Assembly: GCA_014728745.1 (NCBI GenBank)
Contig: WJLC01000040.1
Span: 1-13,633 of the forward strand
Reading direction: 5' to 3'
Source: Candidatus Pacearchaeota archaeon
GTDB lineage: Archaea > Nanobdellota > Nanobdellia > Pacearchaeales > GW2011-AR1
DNA: 13,633 bases
This document shows, piece after piece, positions 5,956-13,633 of the stretch. Made by a program: the position numbers and the translations under genes. The notes beneath the pieces were generated by a model. The model was not told the DNA's origin. It searched no databases and was given only the letters and a program-made list of their open reading frames with translations. How positions within the stretch are numbered: the stretch's first letter is position 1; every line of letters starts with the position of its first letter.

Positions 5956-8900
5956 ATGAAAAAAAGAGTGCTGATTGAGATTGTATTAGTTTTATTTCTT
6001 TTGCCATTTATTTTGGCTTTTCCTCAAATTAATTTTGTTTCTCCTACTCCTGAAAATGCAAGCAATTTTTCTTATGGAAGTGATGTTGAGATTAATGTAA
6101 GTATTGAAGAGCAAAACCTTTCTGAATTTATTTGGAATTGGAATAGAAATAATTACACTTTTTACAATAATGAACTTTTCATAATGGCTTCTTTGAATGA
6201 GAATGCTAATGATTCTTCTTTGTATGATAATCACGGCACAGTTTACGGTGCAACAAATATTTCTTCTGGAAAATACAATGGAGCTTACAGTTTTGATGGT
6301 AGTGATGATGCTATTGATTTTGGAGATATAGAAATTAGCTCATGGACTGAGATGACTTTTAGTTTGTGGTTTAGGACAAATGCAACAATAAATCAGATGA
6401 GGCTTGTTGCAAAAGACCAGGTTGGAACCAAGGGATGTTTTTTAGCTTGGTATTCTGCTACTTTTGGTTGGCAATTCAAAGCTTATGAAGGAAGTGATGA
6501 ATGGGCTGAAACAAGTTATAATGGAGATTTGAGTGATGGCGAATGGCATCATTTAGTTGGGGTTGTTGATGCAAATGCAGATAATATTTATTTATATGTT
6601 GATGGTGTTTTAAGAGATACGGACCCTTTCACTTATAATTCTTTATTAGATGTTGAAAGTGAGGAAATTGTTTTAGGTGCTGACTCAGATGTTGGAAGCT
6701 TTGAGCATGAGTTTAATGGAGATATAGATGAGTTTAGACTGTATAATAGAAGTCTAAGTTCTGATGAGATTGAACAATTGTATTATTCTAATCTTTGGAA
6801 TAAAAATAATTCTTTTTGGAATTTTTACAGCCAGCAGAAATCCTTAAGCAACGACACATATGATTTTTATGCTCGTGCTTTGGATTTAAATCAGAGTTCA
6901 AATAATACTGAAACAAGAACAGTAATAATTGAGCCAGGAAATGGAACTGAAGATAATGAAACAAACCAGAGCGAGAGTGCAGATTTTGTTTTATGGGCTG
7001 TAACTTGCCCACATGTTCAGACAGATGCTCCAGGATATTTGTCATATGAAAATGCAATAAATGATGGAAAAAATGGAGGAGATGAAGGAGGAGAGAGTTT
7101 TAATTGGAGCCTTAGTATTAATTGCGGAGATTACACTGGAGATCAGCAATGCCCTGGAGACAGTGATGGCCAGGATATCATAGACCAATTAGATAACACA
7201 GGAACAGACCCTAATTTAATTTATGGTGTTGCAGGAAACCATGATGGCACAGATAACATGAGTTGGTATAAGAAATGGGTTGACCCTTTTGGAGAGAATA
7301 CAGACTCTTCTAAGATAAATCAATCTTTAAGACCTTATGTTACTAGGGGTAGCTGGGAAAATTATTATTTTGAGGTTGGAAATTTGCTTTTTTTAATGCT
7401 CGTTGATAGAAATGAGCCTGACGGAGGCCCTTTTGGAAGACAATGTTCTGGAGGATATCCTTCTGGTAGAGTTTCTAATGATACTTATAATTGGTGGGTT
7501 GAGATGGTTGAGAATAATTCTGACAAGATAATTGTGACTGTTTTTCATCAAGCACTACTAAATACAACAACATTCACTAATTACAAAGAAGGGTATGAGG
7601 AAGGAGCACATGGGGGCCATTCATGGGCGGATAGAAATGGAAGCAGTATGCTTTATGCAATAGATAATTGGACAATTGATGGATTAGATGAGAATGCAGA
7701 TTATATTGGAGAAAGACCTTATGGGTTTAGAAAGTATCTTGAAGATAATCCCGGAGCAATTGATTTTTGGATTCATGGGCATACGCATTCAGGAATTTAT
7801 CCAGGAATAGATTTTAATGGCAATTCTTTAGTTGAAACAAAAATGAATGTAACTTTTATTAATACTGTAGGATTAACAAAATCTCATGGGGGTGCAGCAA
7901 CACCTATGTCAAGACTTCTTTATTTTAATGAGGAAAACAATACAGTAACTCTAAAGACATATCTTCATTCAGGTGATTGGGCTGGAGGAGATGAAGGTTT
8001 TTACGAGCCTTCTGAACACATTTTTAATCTGAATAAGAATTTTACTTTAGGTTATTTAATAATTGGACTTGGCTCTAACGTGAGTGCTTTATCTGAGGAT
8101 TTGCTAGAAGATTATTCTGAGGATAAGCAGTATGGGGTTAATGATGTTTTATTGCAGAAGAATGAGGAAGAAGTGGCAACTTTTAAGGTGAATTTTTCAG
8201 AGAATTTAAATTGGAGTGACGCTGTTATTGATATTACTTCTTTTAAGACTCTTGTTCACTTTTCAAACAATTCAGAAGTTGTTTCTAATATAACTTTGAG
8301 AGTTCCGGTTGTTGGAGGAGGAGGAAGTGTTTTAGTTTGCCCGAACGCAACTTCTTTAGCAGAGATTAATTCCAGCTGCCAAGGAGCTTATTATGAAAGC
8401 AATCTCACAAATAATTCTGGATATTATTATGTTGAAGTTTCTGGAAGTGGGGCAATGGAGGATTCTGAGGAAAATGCTCCTGATGTTAGCAATCTTACTC
8501 CAGAAGAGAATTCAAGTTTTAATAAGTCACAGGAAATTGAAATTGCTGTAGATGTTGTTGATGAAACAGGAGTGAATTATGTTTATGCAAACATAACCTA
8601 TCCTAATAATTCTTTGAGAAATCTTGAATTAAATTACTCTGGACAAGGAAATAAATACAATAATTCTTTTACTACAGATGCTAGCCTTTCTGGCACTTAC
8701 AATGTAAGCTACTTTGCAAATGATACTTTTGGAAATATAAACAATTCAGAAACAACTTACTTTATTGTGGAGAATTACACTGCTCCTGATGAAGATTCTC
8801 CTGTTATTGAAGATACTGACCCTGATAGTACAGGAGGAGCTGAACCTGAGGTACTCCCAGTTAATACTACTAATACAACAATAAATGTTACCACAGATGA

Positions 8901-10290
8901 GAATGCTACTTGCAAGTATTCTGAAAATGCAAGTGAGAATGAGACTTGGGAAGATATGAATAATTTTGATATTACTGGGGAGGTGGTTCACAGCTTTAAT
9001 GCTGGAGGGTTTCAAAATGGGGAATCTTACAGGTATTACATTGTTTGTGAGGATTTTAACAGCAACAGAATGGATTCAAAGCATCTCATTGAGTTTAGCA
9101 TTGCCTCAGAAATTCAAGAGGTGGAATTTGTTTCTCCGACCCCAGAAAATAATTCAAATTTATCTGCAGGCAGCAACATACAGGTTAACGCAAGTGTGAA
9201 CACAAATCTAAACGAATTAATATTTAATTGGAATGGAACAGATTATAGTATTTATGATAGTTCTTTGATAATTTTTGAGAATTTTGATAATTCTTCTGGA
9301 GTAGATGGTGGCACAGTTTACGGTGCTTCACATATTTCTTCTGGAAAATACAATGGAGCTTATAGTTTTGATGGTAGTGATGATGCTATTGATTTTGGGG
9401 ATATTGATGTTAGTGACTGGGAAGAAATAAGTGTTGCTGCATGGGTAAGAATAAGTGAAACTTCAGGACAGCATAGAGTAGCTGTCAAGGATCAGGTTGG
9501 TATAAAAGGATGCTTTTTATTTTGGTTTAATGATGGTTATTGGAGATGGCAGATTTATGAGGCAGGAGTTGGGTGGAGAAACGCCCAGTATTCTTCTATT
9601 GATCCAAATGATGGAGAGTGGCATTTTATTACAGGAACCCTGAATAATTCTGCAAATAAGCTTTATTTTTATGTGGATGGTGACCTTGTTGCTACAGATA
9701 CTTTTAATGGGGCAACTTTAGATGATTCAGACAATGAGAGGATTGTTGTTGGTGCTGACTCAGATGTTGGAAGCTTTGAGCATGAGTTTAATGGAGATAT
9801 AGATGAGTTTAGACTGTATAATAGAAGTCTAAGTTCTGATGAGATTGAACAATTGTATTATTCTAATTTGAAAAAGTTTAATTCTAGTAAATGGAATTTT
9901 TATTCTAATAAAACTAATCTGAGCAACGGAACTTATAATTTTCAAATGAAGGTAAATAATGATAATTTCTCTACAGAAAAAAGGGTTGTTAAAATTGGAG
10001 GTTTTGAAACTGAACCAGAAGATAGCACTGCTCCTGTTATAGAATCTACTTTTGTCACAATAAACTTAACTACTGATGAGCAATCTATTTGCAGGTATAA
10101 TGAGACTGACACCTCATGGGAAAACATGACTGAGTTTTCTATAACAAATTCTACAGAAAATTTGCTGTTTGCTTTTGATTTAATTAAGGGCAATAAATAT
10201 AATTATTATATATTATGTGAAGATTTGTTTGGAAATAGGCAAAACAAGAGTCATTTTGTGCAGATTAATATGAATGAGTCTGAAAAATAG
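5956..10290 (+). CDS. Giant secreted protein: Ig-like/LamG - metallophosphoesterase - Ig-like/LamG
   Basis: A 1444-aa exported protein. A signal peptide covers residues 1-21 (MKKRVLIEIVLVLFLLPFILA). An Ig-like strand region starting near FVSPTPENASN leads into LamG/concanavalin-like domain 1 (about 74-277). A calcineurin-like phosphoesterase domain covers about 342-690, with GD (391-392), GNHD (427-430), a catalytic-type His (H531) and GHTH (608-611). The usual first motif DxH reads C351-P-H353, so a metal-ligand Asp appears replaced by Cys. Beta-sandwich regions (about 835-1050) follow, then a second Ig-like/LamG module (about 1053-1350; LamG about 1100-1305) and a terminal repeat of the 975-1050 segment. 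N-x-S/T sequons are very dense. No C-terminal membrane anchor is seen. It probably binds glycans and cleaves a phosphoester outside the cell; the substrate is unknown. Confidence 0.88.
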   Translation: MKKRVLIEIVLVLFLLPFILAFPQINFVSPTPENASNFSYGSDVEINVSIEEQNLSEFIWNWNRNNYTFYNNELFIMASLNENANDSSLYDNHGTVYGATNISSGKYNGAYSFDGSDDAIDFGDIEISSWTEMTFSLWFRTNATINQMRLVAKDQVGTKGCFLAWYSATFGWQFKAYEGSDEWAETSYNGDLSDGEWHHLVGVVDANADNIYLYVDGVLRDTDPFTYNSLLDVESEEIVLGADSDVGSFEHEFNGDIDEFRLYNRSLSSDEIEQLYYSNLWNKNNSFWNFYSQQKSLSNDTYDFYARALDLNQSSNNTETRTVIIEPGNGTEDNETNQSESADFVLWAVTCPHVQTDAPGYLSYENAINDGKNGGDEGGESFNWSLSINCGDYTGDQQCPGDSDGQDIIDQLDNTGTDPNLIYGVAGNHDGTDNMSWYKKWVDPFGENTDSSKINQSLRPYVTRGSWENYYFEVGNLLFLMLVDRNEPDGGPFGRQCSGGYPSGRVSNDTYNWWVEMVENNSDKIIVTVFHQALLNTTTFTNYKEGYEEGAHGGHSWADRNGSSMLYAIDNWTIDGLDENADYIGERPYGFRKYLEDNPGAIDFWIHGHTHSGIYPGIDFNGNSLVETKMNVTFINTVGLTKSHGGAATPMSRLLYFNEENNTVTLKTYLHSGDWAGGDEGFYEPSEHIFNLNKNFTLGYLIIGLGSNVSALSEDLLEDYSEDKQYGVNDVLLQKNEEEVATFKVNFSENLNWSDAVIDITSFKTLVHFSNNSEVVSNITLRVPVVGGGGSVLVCPNATSLAEINSSCQGAYYESNLTNNSGYYYVEVSGSGAMEDSEENAPDVSNLTPEENSSFNKSQEIEIAVDVVDETGVNYVYANITYPNNSLRNLELNYSGQGNKYNNSFTTDASLSGTYNVSYFANDTFGNINNSETTYFIVENYTAPDEDSPVIEDTDPDSTGGAEPEVLPVNTTNTTINVTTDENATCKYSENASENETWEDMNNFDITGEVVHSFNAGGFQNGESYRYYIVCEDFNSNRMDSKHLIEFSIASEIQEVEFVSPTPENNSNLSAGSNIQVNASVNTNLNELIFNWNGTDYSIYDSSLIIFENFDNSSGVDGGTVYGASHISSGKYNGAYSFDGSDDAIDFGDIDVSDWEEISVAAWVRISETSGQHRVAVKDQVGIKGCFLFWFNDGYWRWQIYEAGVGWRNAQYSSIDPNDGEWHFITGTLNNSANKLYFYVDGDLVATDTFNGATLDDSDNERIVVGADSDVGSFEHEFNGDIDEFRLYNRSLSSDEIEQLYYSNLKKFNSSKWNFYSNKTNLSNGTYNFQMKVNNDNFSTEKRVVKIGGFETEPEDSTAPVIESTFVTINLTTDEQSICRYNETDTSWENMTEFSITNSTENLLFAFDLIKGNKYNYYILCEDLFGNRQNKSHFVQINMNESEK
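6235..6330 (+). repeat. LamG block a, copy 1 (96 bp)
   Basis: Matches 9310-9405 in the same gene with 6 differences in 96 bp by direct reading. It encodes the start of LamG domain 1, including SSGKYNGAYSFDGSDDAIDF. Confidence 0.9.
6457..6560 (+). repeat. LamG block b, copy 1 (104 bp, shared with the next gene)
   Basis: Matches 11048-11151 in the 874-aa protein gene with 2 differences in 104 bp; the first 67 bp are identical. It encodes the middle of LamG domain 1 (ATFGWQFKAYEGSDEWAET...). The second LamG of the same gene does not share this block. Confidence 0.93.
6676..6792 (+). repeat. LamG block c, copy 1 (117 bp, identical to 9751-9867)
   Basis: A 117-bp stretch encoding the end of LamG domain 1 (GADSDVGSFEHEFNGDIDEF...). 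It is identical base for base to 9751-9867. Confidence 0.95.
9310..9405 (+). repeat. LamG block a, copy 2
   Basis: Second copy of the 96-bp block at 6235-6330, in LamG domain 2 of the same protein, with 6 differences. Confidence 0.9.
9751..9867 (+). repeat. LamG block c, copy 2 (117 bp, identical to 6676-6792)
   Basis: Identical over 117 bp to the end of LamG domain 1, about 3.1 kb upstream in direct orientation. Flanking sequence on both sides diverges at once. Confidence 0.95.
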
Positions 10291-10338
10291 TTGAAAATAG
10301 ATTTTTGAAAAATATCTGAATATGCTTAAATCTCAAAA

Positions 10339-10349
10339 ACTTTAAAAAG
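10339..10349 (+). promoter_or_regulatory. TATA box of the 874-aa surface protein gene
   Basis: ACTTTAAAAAG is centred about 26 bp upstream of the ATG at 10370, with an A-rich BRE-like segment before it. A leaderless mRNA is predicted. The 79-bp gap after the preceding gene has no strong terminator, so read-through from the 1444-aa gene is possible. Confidence 0.6.
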
Positions 10350-10369
10350 AAAATTGTTTTAATTTAATC

Positions 10370-12994
10370 ATGAATAATCAGGGAAAAAAGAGGCATATAC
10401 TCACCGTTGTTATATTACTGATAATTTTTATGAGTATTTTTTATTTGCTTAATAAGCAACTTACAGGAAATATCACTCTCACAGGATTAGCAGTGCAGAG
10501 TTATTCTAATGAAACACAGTTTAATGAAGGGACTTATAGCAACACAGAATATTCTTCAAATCATGTGAAATTAAGCTCAGGGCAGAGTTCTGGCAATTAT
10601 ACAAGTGAGATTTTTGATTCTTCTGCTACAAGCACCTGGAATAATATTTCTTGGGTAAGCAGTGCTATTGGAGATTTACCTGATAATGGGGAAAGTGATA
10701 ATTTTGCAAGTGGAAATGCAAATATGAGTAATATTTGGCTCCTTGCACACTTAGATGAAGCATCTGCAAACTCTGGAGCAGGAGGAAGTGATTTTGAAGA
10801 TACTTCTGGAAATGATTATCATGGAAATGAATCTGGAGGAGTTACTTTTAATGTTTCAGGAAATTTTGATAGGGCTGTAAGTTTTGACGGAACAGATGAT
10901 GCAATTAATTTCGGAGATATAGAAATGGATGGAACAAGAGATTTTAGTTTTTCTTTATGGTTTAAAACAAGTTCTACAAATGATCAAATGAGATTAGCAT
11001 CAAAAGACCAGGTTGGAATTAAAGGATGTTTTTTAGTTTGGCATTCAGCTACTTTTGGTTGGCAATTCAAAGCTTATGAAGGAAGTGATGAATGGGCTGA
11101 AACAAGTTATAATGTAGATTTGAGTGATGGTGAATGGCATCATTTAGTTGGAAAGATAAGCAAGGCAGATAGTAAAATTAAATTATTTGTAGATGGAACC
11201 TTAAAAGACACAGATGATTTTCCTGGAAGTTTAAATGACACTGAGAATGAGGAAGTTGTTTTAGGTGCTGACTCAGATGTCGGAAGCTTTGAACAATTGT
11301 TTACTGGAGAAATTGACGAGTTTGCAATCTGGAACAGAGAAATTTCTGCTGATGAAATAAGTGATTTATACAAAAGAGGGATTACAGAATTAGATGCAAA
11401 GGTAAGAGCTTGTGATGATGCAAATTGTAGCGGAGAATCTTTTGAGGATATAATAGATTCAAGCCCTCAAGATTTATCTTTGAATAATACAATGTATTTA
11501 CAGTATGCTTTTAATTTTTCAACAGAGAATACTTCTTTGAGCCCTGAATTGTACAATGTCAGTATTGATTATGAAAATGTTAATTCTGCTCCAGCTGTTA
11601 GTATTTATCTTCCTAGTGGGGGATTATTATATTTAACAAACGAAAGTCTTGCTCTTAATTACACTGCAACAGACACAGATAATAATTTGGATTCGTGCTG
11701 GTATAACATAGATAATGGAGAGAATAATACAATAGCAAGTTGCGTAAATACAACTTTTAGTACCTCTGAAGGAAGTCATACTCTTTATTTGTATGCAAAT
11801 GATAGCAATGGAAGTGTTGGATCTGACAGTGTAAGTTTTAATGTTGATCCTACTGGAGTGGATGTTACTTTAGTTCAACCTGCAGGAACAAAAACAAGCA
11901 GAACAAGTATTCCTTTAACCTACACTACAATCGGTAATAATTTAAGCTGTTGGTATGAGGTTAAAACATCTATCGGAGCAGAGGTGATTTCTAATACTAC
12001 TTTAGAGAATTGCAGTAATACTACTTTTACAGTATCAACTGACGGAGATTATGTTGCTTATCTTTATGCAAATAATACTTTGGGAAGTTCAGGAAGTGAT
12101 AATTCTAGTTTTAGTGTAGATACAAGTTCTAATGGTGATGATGGAAATACTGGTGGTGATTCAGGAGGCAGTTCTGGATCAGGGGTTTCTAATCCTATTC
12201 AGGGAGGAATTGTTCTTGAAAACACAACAGAAACAAGCCCTATAGAGGTTCTTTCACTTTCAGATTTAGTAGCAAGGCCTGGAGAAACAAAAAAATTAGT
12301 TTTGACCGTTTCTAATAAAGGAAAGGTCTTCTTGAATGATTGTGTTTTAAAGGCAGAATCTGGATCTGAAAACGAAAATTGGATTAATAGTGAGACATCT
12401 GGAGTAAAGGATTTGGCTGTAGGAGAAAAACATGACTTTATTTTCGCACTAAATGTTCCTGAAGATGCAAATGTAGGAAGCCACTTGGTTAACCTTGTGG
12501 TAGAATGCGAGGAGGCAAAAAAATTAACATCATTTAATACAGAGATTCTTGACCAAACAGTAAAATTTGTTTTATTGAGGACTGAGAGAACAGATGAAAA
12601 TAATATTAAGATAATTTATTCTTTGACAGAAATCTCAGGAAAAGAACAAGATGTTGAGGTTAAATTCAAAATAAAGAATTCTAGAGAGAGCATACTTTGG
12701 GAAAAGAGTTTAGAAAAGCATCTTTCTGCTAGCTCAAGCCAAGAACTTGAACTAATCTCTCCTTTGACTAATGACAATGGGGATTTGAAGCTTGTGGTAG
12801 AGATTAAGTCTGATAGAACTTATTTCAGTGTTGATAGGGATTTGATATTAAGTCCCCCTAGCTCTATAAGTGGATTTTTTGTATGGGGTAGTGATTCAAC
12901 AGACAATATAATAACAATTGTAATAATAGCCTTTTTTGTAATCTTTGCAGTAGTAATAGGATATAGAATTTTTAAGAACAAATCCAACAATTAA
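10370..12994 (+). CDS. Membrane-anchored LamG/Ig-like surface protein, 874 aa
   Basis: Large envelope protein with a hydrophobic segment at each end. A basic start (MNNQGKKRH) precedes a signal anchor at about 9-27 and the motif LTGLAV (38-42). Residues 45-105 form a beta module ending in FDSSATSTWNNISW. LamG follows at about 121-330. The continuation LDAKVRACDDANCSGESF to SPELYNVSIDY (about 341-403) probably completes the first module, so LamG looks inserted in it. Two Ig-like domains (about 407-492 and 497-585) share the pattern ...SCWY...C.NTTF......YLYAN. A Gly/Ser/Asp linker (585-615) and a NEW3/CARDB-like domain (about 628-725) come next. The protein ends with a transmembrane helix at about 846-866 and a short basic tail. 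Sequons are dense. Its LamG shares near-identical DNA with the upstream gene, suggesting a common role. No enzymatic motif is seen. Confidence 0.87.
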   Translation: MNNQGKKRHILTVVILLIIFMSIFYLLNKQLTGNITLTGLAVQSYSNETQFNEGTYSNTEYSSNHVKLSSGQSSGNYTSEIFDSSATSTWNNISWVSSAIGDLPDNGESDNFASGNANMSNIWLLAHLDEASANSGAGGSDFEDTSGNDYHGNESGGVTFNVSGNFDRAVSFDGTDDAINFGDIEMDGTRDFSFSLWFKTSSTNDQMRLASKDQVGIKGCFLVWHSATFGWQFKAYEGSDEWAETSYNVDLSDGEWHHLVGKISKADSKIKLFVDGTLKDTDDFPGSLNDTENEEVVLGADSDVGSFEQLFTGEIDEFAIWNREISADEISDLYKRGITELDAKVRACDDANCSGESFEDIIDSSPQDLSLNNTMYLQYAFNFSTENTSLSPELYNVSIDYENVNSAPAVSIYLPSGGLLYLTNESLALNYTATDTDNNLDSCWYNIDNGENNTIASCVNTTFSTSEGSHTLYLYANDSNGSVGSDSVSFNVDPTGVDVTLVQPAGTKTSRTSIPLTYTTIGNNLSCWYEVKTSIGAEVISNTTLENCSNTTFTVSTDGDYVAYLYANNTLGSSGSDNSSFSVDTSSNGDDGNTGGDSGGSSGSGVSNPIQGGIVLENTTETSPIEVLSLSDLVARPGETKKLVLTVSNKGKVFLNDCVLKAESGSENENWINSETSGVKDLAVGEKHDFIFALNVPEDANVGSHLVNLVVECEEAKKLTSFNTEILDQTVKFVLLRTERTDENNIKIIYSLTEISGKEQDVEVKFKIKNSRESILWEKSLEKHLSASSSQELELISPLTNDNGDLKLVVEIKSDRTYFSVDRDLILSPPSSISGFFVWGSDSTDNIITIVIIAFFVIFAVVIGYRIFKNKSNN
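11048..11151 (+). repeat. LamG block b, copy 2 (104 bp)
   Basis: Second copy of the 6457-6560 block, with 2 differences in 104 bp, in the LamG domain of the 874-aa protein. Confidence 0.93.
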
Positions 12995-13038
12995 CTTTAA
13001 GATAAGTATAAGAGCACTTAAAATAAGAGATAGTTAGA

Positions 13039-13320
13039 TTAATTTATTTTTTTACTTCTGGCTTTTTCAAGCTTGTTTTTTAATTCAAGAACCTTTTTTT
13101 CTTTTTTAATTTTTTTAAGAATTTTTTCTTTTTCTTTATTTAGCTTCTTTTTTTCTTGTTCAAGATATTTTTTTGATTTAATGTTCTTTTCTAACATTTT
13201 TTCCAATTCTTTTAGTCTTGAACTGGTAAGCTTTTTTCTTCCAGGTTTTTTACACCTGGATTTTTTAGATTTAGGTTTTTTCCCTGATTTCTTTTTTCTC
13301 TTTTTCTTTTTTGCTGCCAT
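13039..13320 (-). CDS. Lysine-rich coiled-coil protein of unknown function
   Basis: A 93-aa protein that matches no family I recognise. Residues 1-31 are almost entirely Lys/Arg/Ser/Gly/Pro (MAAKKKKRKKKSGKKPKSKK...), like histone H1-type tails. Residues 32-93 form a continuous charged helix with Leu/Ile spacing typical of a coiled coil (LKELEKMLEKN... KEKEKILKKIKKEKKVLELK). The extreme basicity suggests DNA, RNA or ribosome binding, which is an inference. It is convergent with the 874-aa surface gene (44-bp gap). An AT-rich TATA-like element at 13351-13360 supports the ATG at 13320. The opposite-strand Phe-rich open frame is a shadow of the Lys codons. Composition bias means a spurious ORF cannot be fully excluded. 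Confidence 0.7.
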   Translation of the reverse strand: MAAKKKKRKKKSGKKPKSKKSRCKKPGRKKLTSSRLKELEKMLEKNIKSKKYLEQEKKKLNKEKEKILKKIKKEKKVLELKNKLEKARSKKIN

Positions 13321-13350
13321 CTTTTTACAAAGTCACTAGTGTTTTTTTAT

Positions 13351-13360
13351 TTATATATTT
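13351..13360 (-). promoter_or_regulatory. Candidate TATA box of the lysine-rich protein gene
   Basis: The minus strand reads AAATATATAA, about 34 bp upstream of the start at 13320, implying a short leader of about 8 nt. The surrounding sequence is so AT-rich that the exact box is uncertain. Confidence 0.35.
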
Positions 13361-13369
13361 AACTTTTAA

Positions 13370-13633
13370 TTACTTTTTTGATTTGCCTTTTATTTTCTTA
13401 AGATTTCTTCTTACTCTGCTTTTGTATTTTTGGTGTGAGGATTTCTTTGTTTTTGCCTTTGACTTTTTCTGTTTTGATTTTTTTGCTGAAGAACCTGCCT
13501 TACTTTTTTTACCTTTTGTTTGGTATAATTTTGTTTTTCTTAATTTTTCTCCAAGTCCAAACCAATTGTATTTTCTAGCAAGAATTTGACCAATTGTCAA
13601 TCCAATAAACAAGGATGTTAAGGAGAATATTGC
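13370..13633 (-). CDS. Membrane protein with lysine-rich C-terminal tail, N-terminus beyond window
   Basis: The frame stays open to the window edge, so 87 residues are visible and the true start is probably outside. A TTG at 13612 is a possible but weak start. The visible part begins with a hydrophobic helix (AIFSLTSLFIGLTIGQILA), then a short amphipathic linker (RKYNWFGLGEKLRK). About 55 Lys/Ser-rich residues follow (KGKKSKAGSSAKKSKQKK...), ending KKIKGKSKK. The likely topology is a last or only membrane helix with a basic cytoplasmic tail. It lies upstream of the Lys-rich coiled-coil gene on the same strand with a gap of about 49 bp, so the two might be co-transcribed. No family is recognised and the function is unknown. 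Confidence 0.6.
   Translation of the reverse strand, partial: AIFSLTSLFIGLTIGQILARKYNWFGLGEKLRKTKLYQTKGKKSKAGSSAKKSKQKKSKAKTKKSSHQKYKSRVRRNLKKIKGKSKK

Noticed and set aside
8746..9199. Alternative-frame open frames inside the 1444-aa gene
   Set aside because: They overlap a long intact frame with clear domain content, and no frameshift is needed.
13073..13589. Two plus-strand Phe-rich open frames that look like membrane proteins
   Set aside because: Poly-Phe/Leu results from reading AAA/AAG-rich minus-strand genes on the opposite strand; there are no promoters or loop charge patterns of real membrane proteins.

Overview
This AT-rich window looks like part of an archaeal chromosome, most likely a DPANN lineage of the Woesearchaeota/Pacearchaeota type. 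Archaeal hallmarks are a transcription factor B, an Sm-like RNA-binding protein, ribosomal protein S8e and two tRNA genes without encoded CCA. Most genes also have a TATA box about 25-29 bp upstream of the start codon and no Shine-Dalgarno sequence, so their mRNAs should be leaderless. The DPANN placement is inferred from base composition, lysine-rich low-complexity tails and the style of the surface proteins; no phylogenetic marker was tested.

Region 1 (1-4090) is housekeeping information processing. It holds a truncated ribonuclease Z and an LSm protein on the minus strand. On the plus strand follow S8e, TFB, tRNA-Leu(UAG), a DUF362/ferredoxin protein and tRNA-Cys(GCA). A 15-unit (TTA)n microsatellite directly abuts the tRNA-Cys gene.

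Region 2 (4194-12994) is a cell-surface locus. A type I membrane protein (minus) is transcribed divergently from a TrmB-family regulator (plus). The shared 132-bp promoter region carries a 30-bp imperfect palindrome lying over the TATA box of the membrane protein gene. Then come two large extracellular proteins. The first (1444 aa) is secreted and has a metallophosphoesterase domain between two copies of an Ig-like/LamG module. The second (874 aa) has a terminal membrane segment at each end and one LamG domain. The three LamG modules share blocks of near-identical DNA in a mosaic pattern, which points to recent duplication or gene conversion. The likely theme is a glycosylated surface apparatus that binds glycans and cleaves phosphoesters, possibly controlled by the TrmB-like protein.

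Region 3 (13039-13633) has two minus-strand genes for extremely lysine-rich proteins. One is a coiled-coil protein; the other is a partial membrane protein with a basic tail that runs off the window.

The most notable items are the LamG-phosphoesterase-LamG protein, whose first metal-ligand Asp appears replaced by Cys, the LamG conversion mosaic, the candidate TrmB operator and the tRNA-flanking microsatellite.
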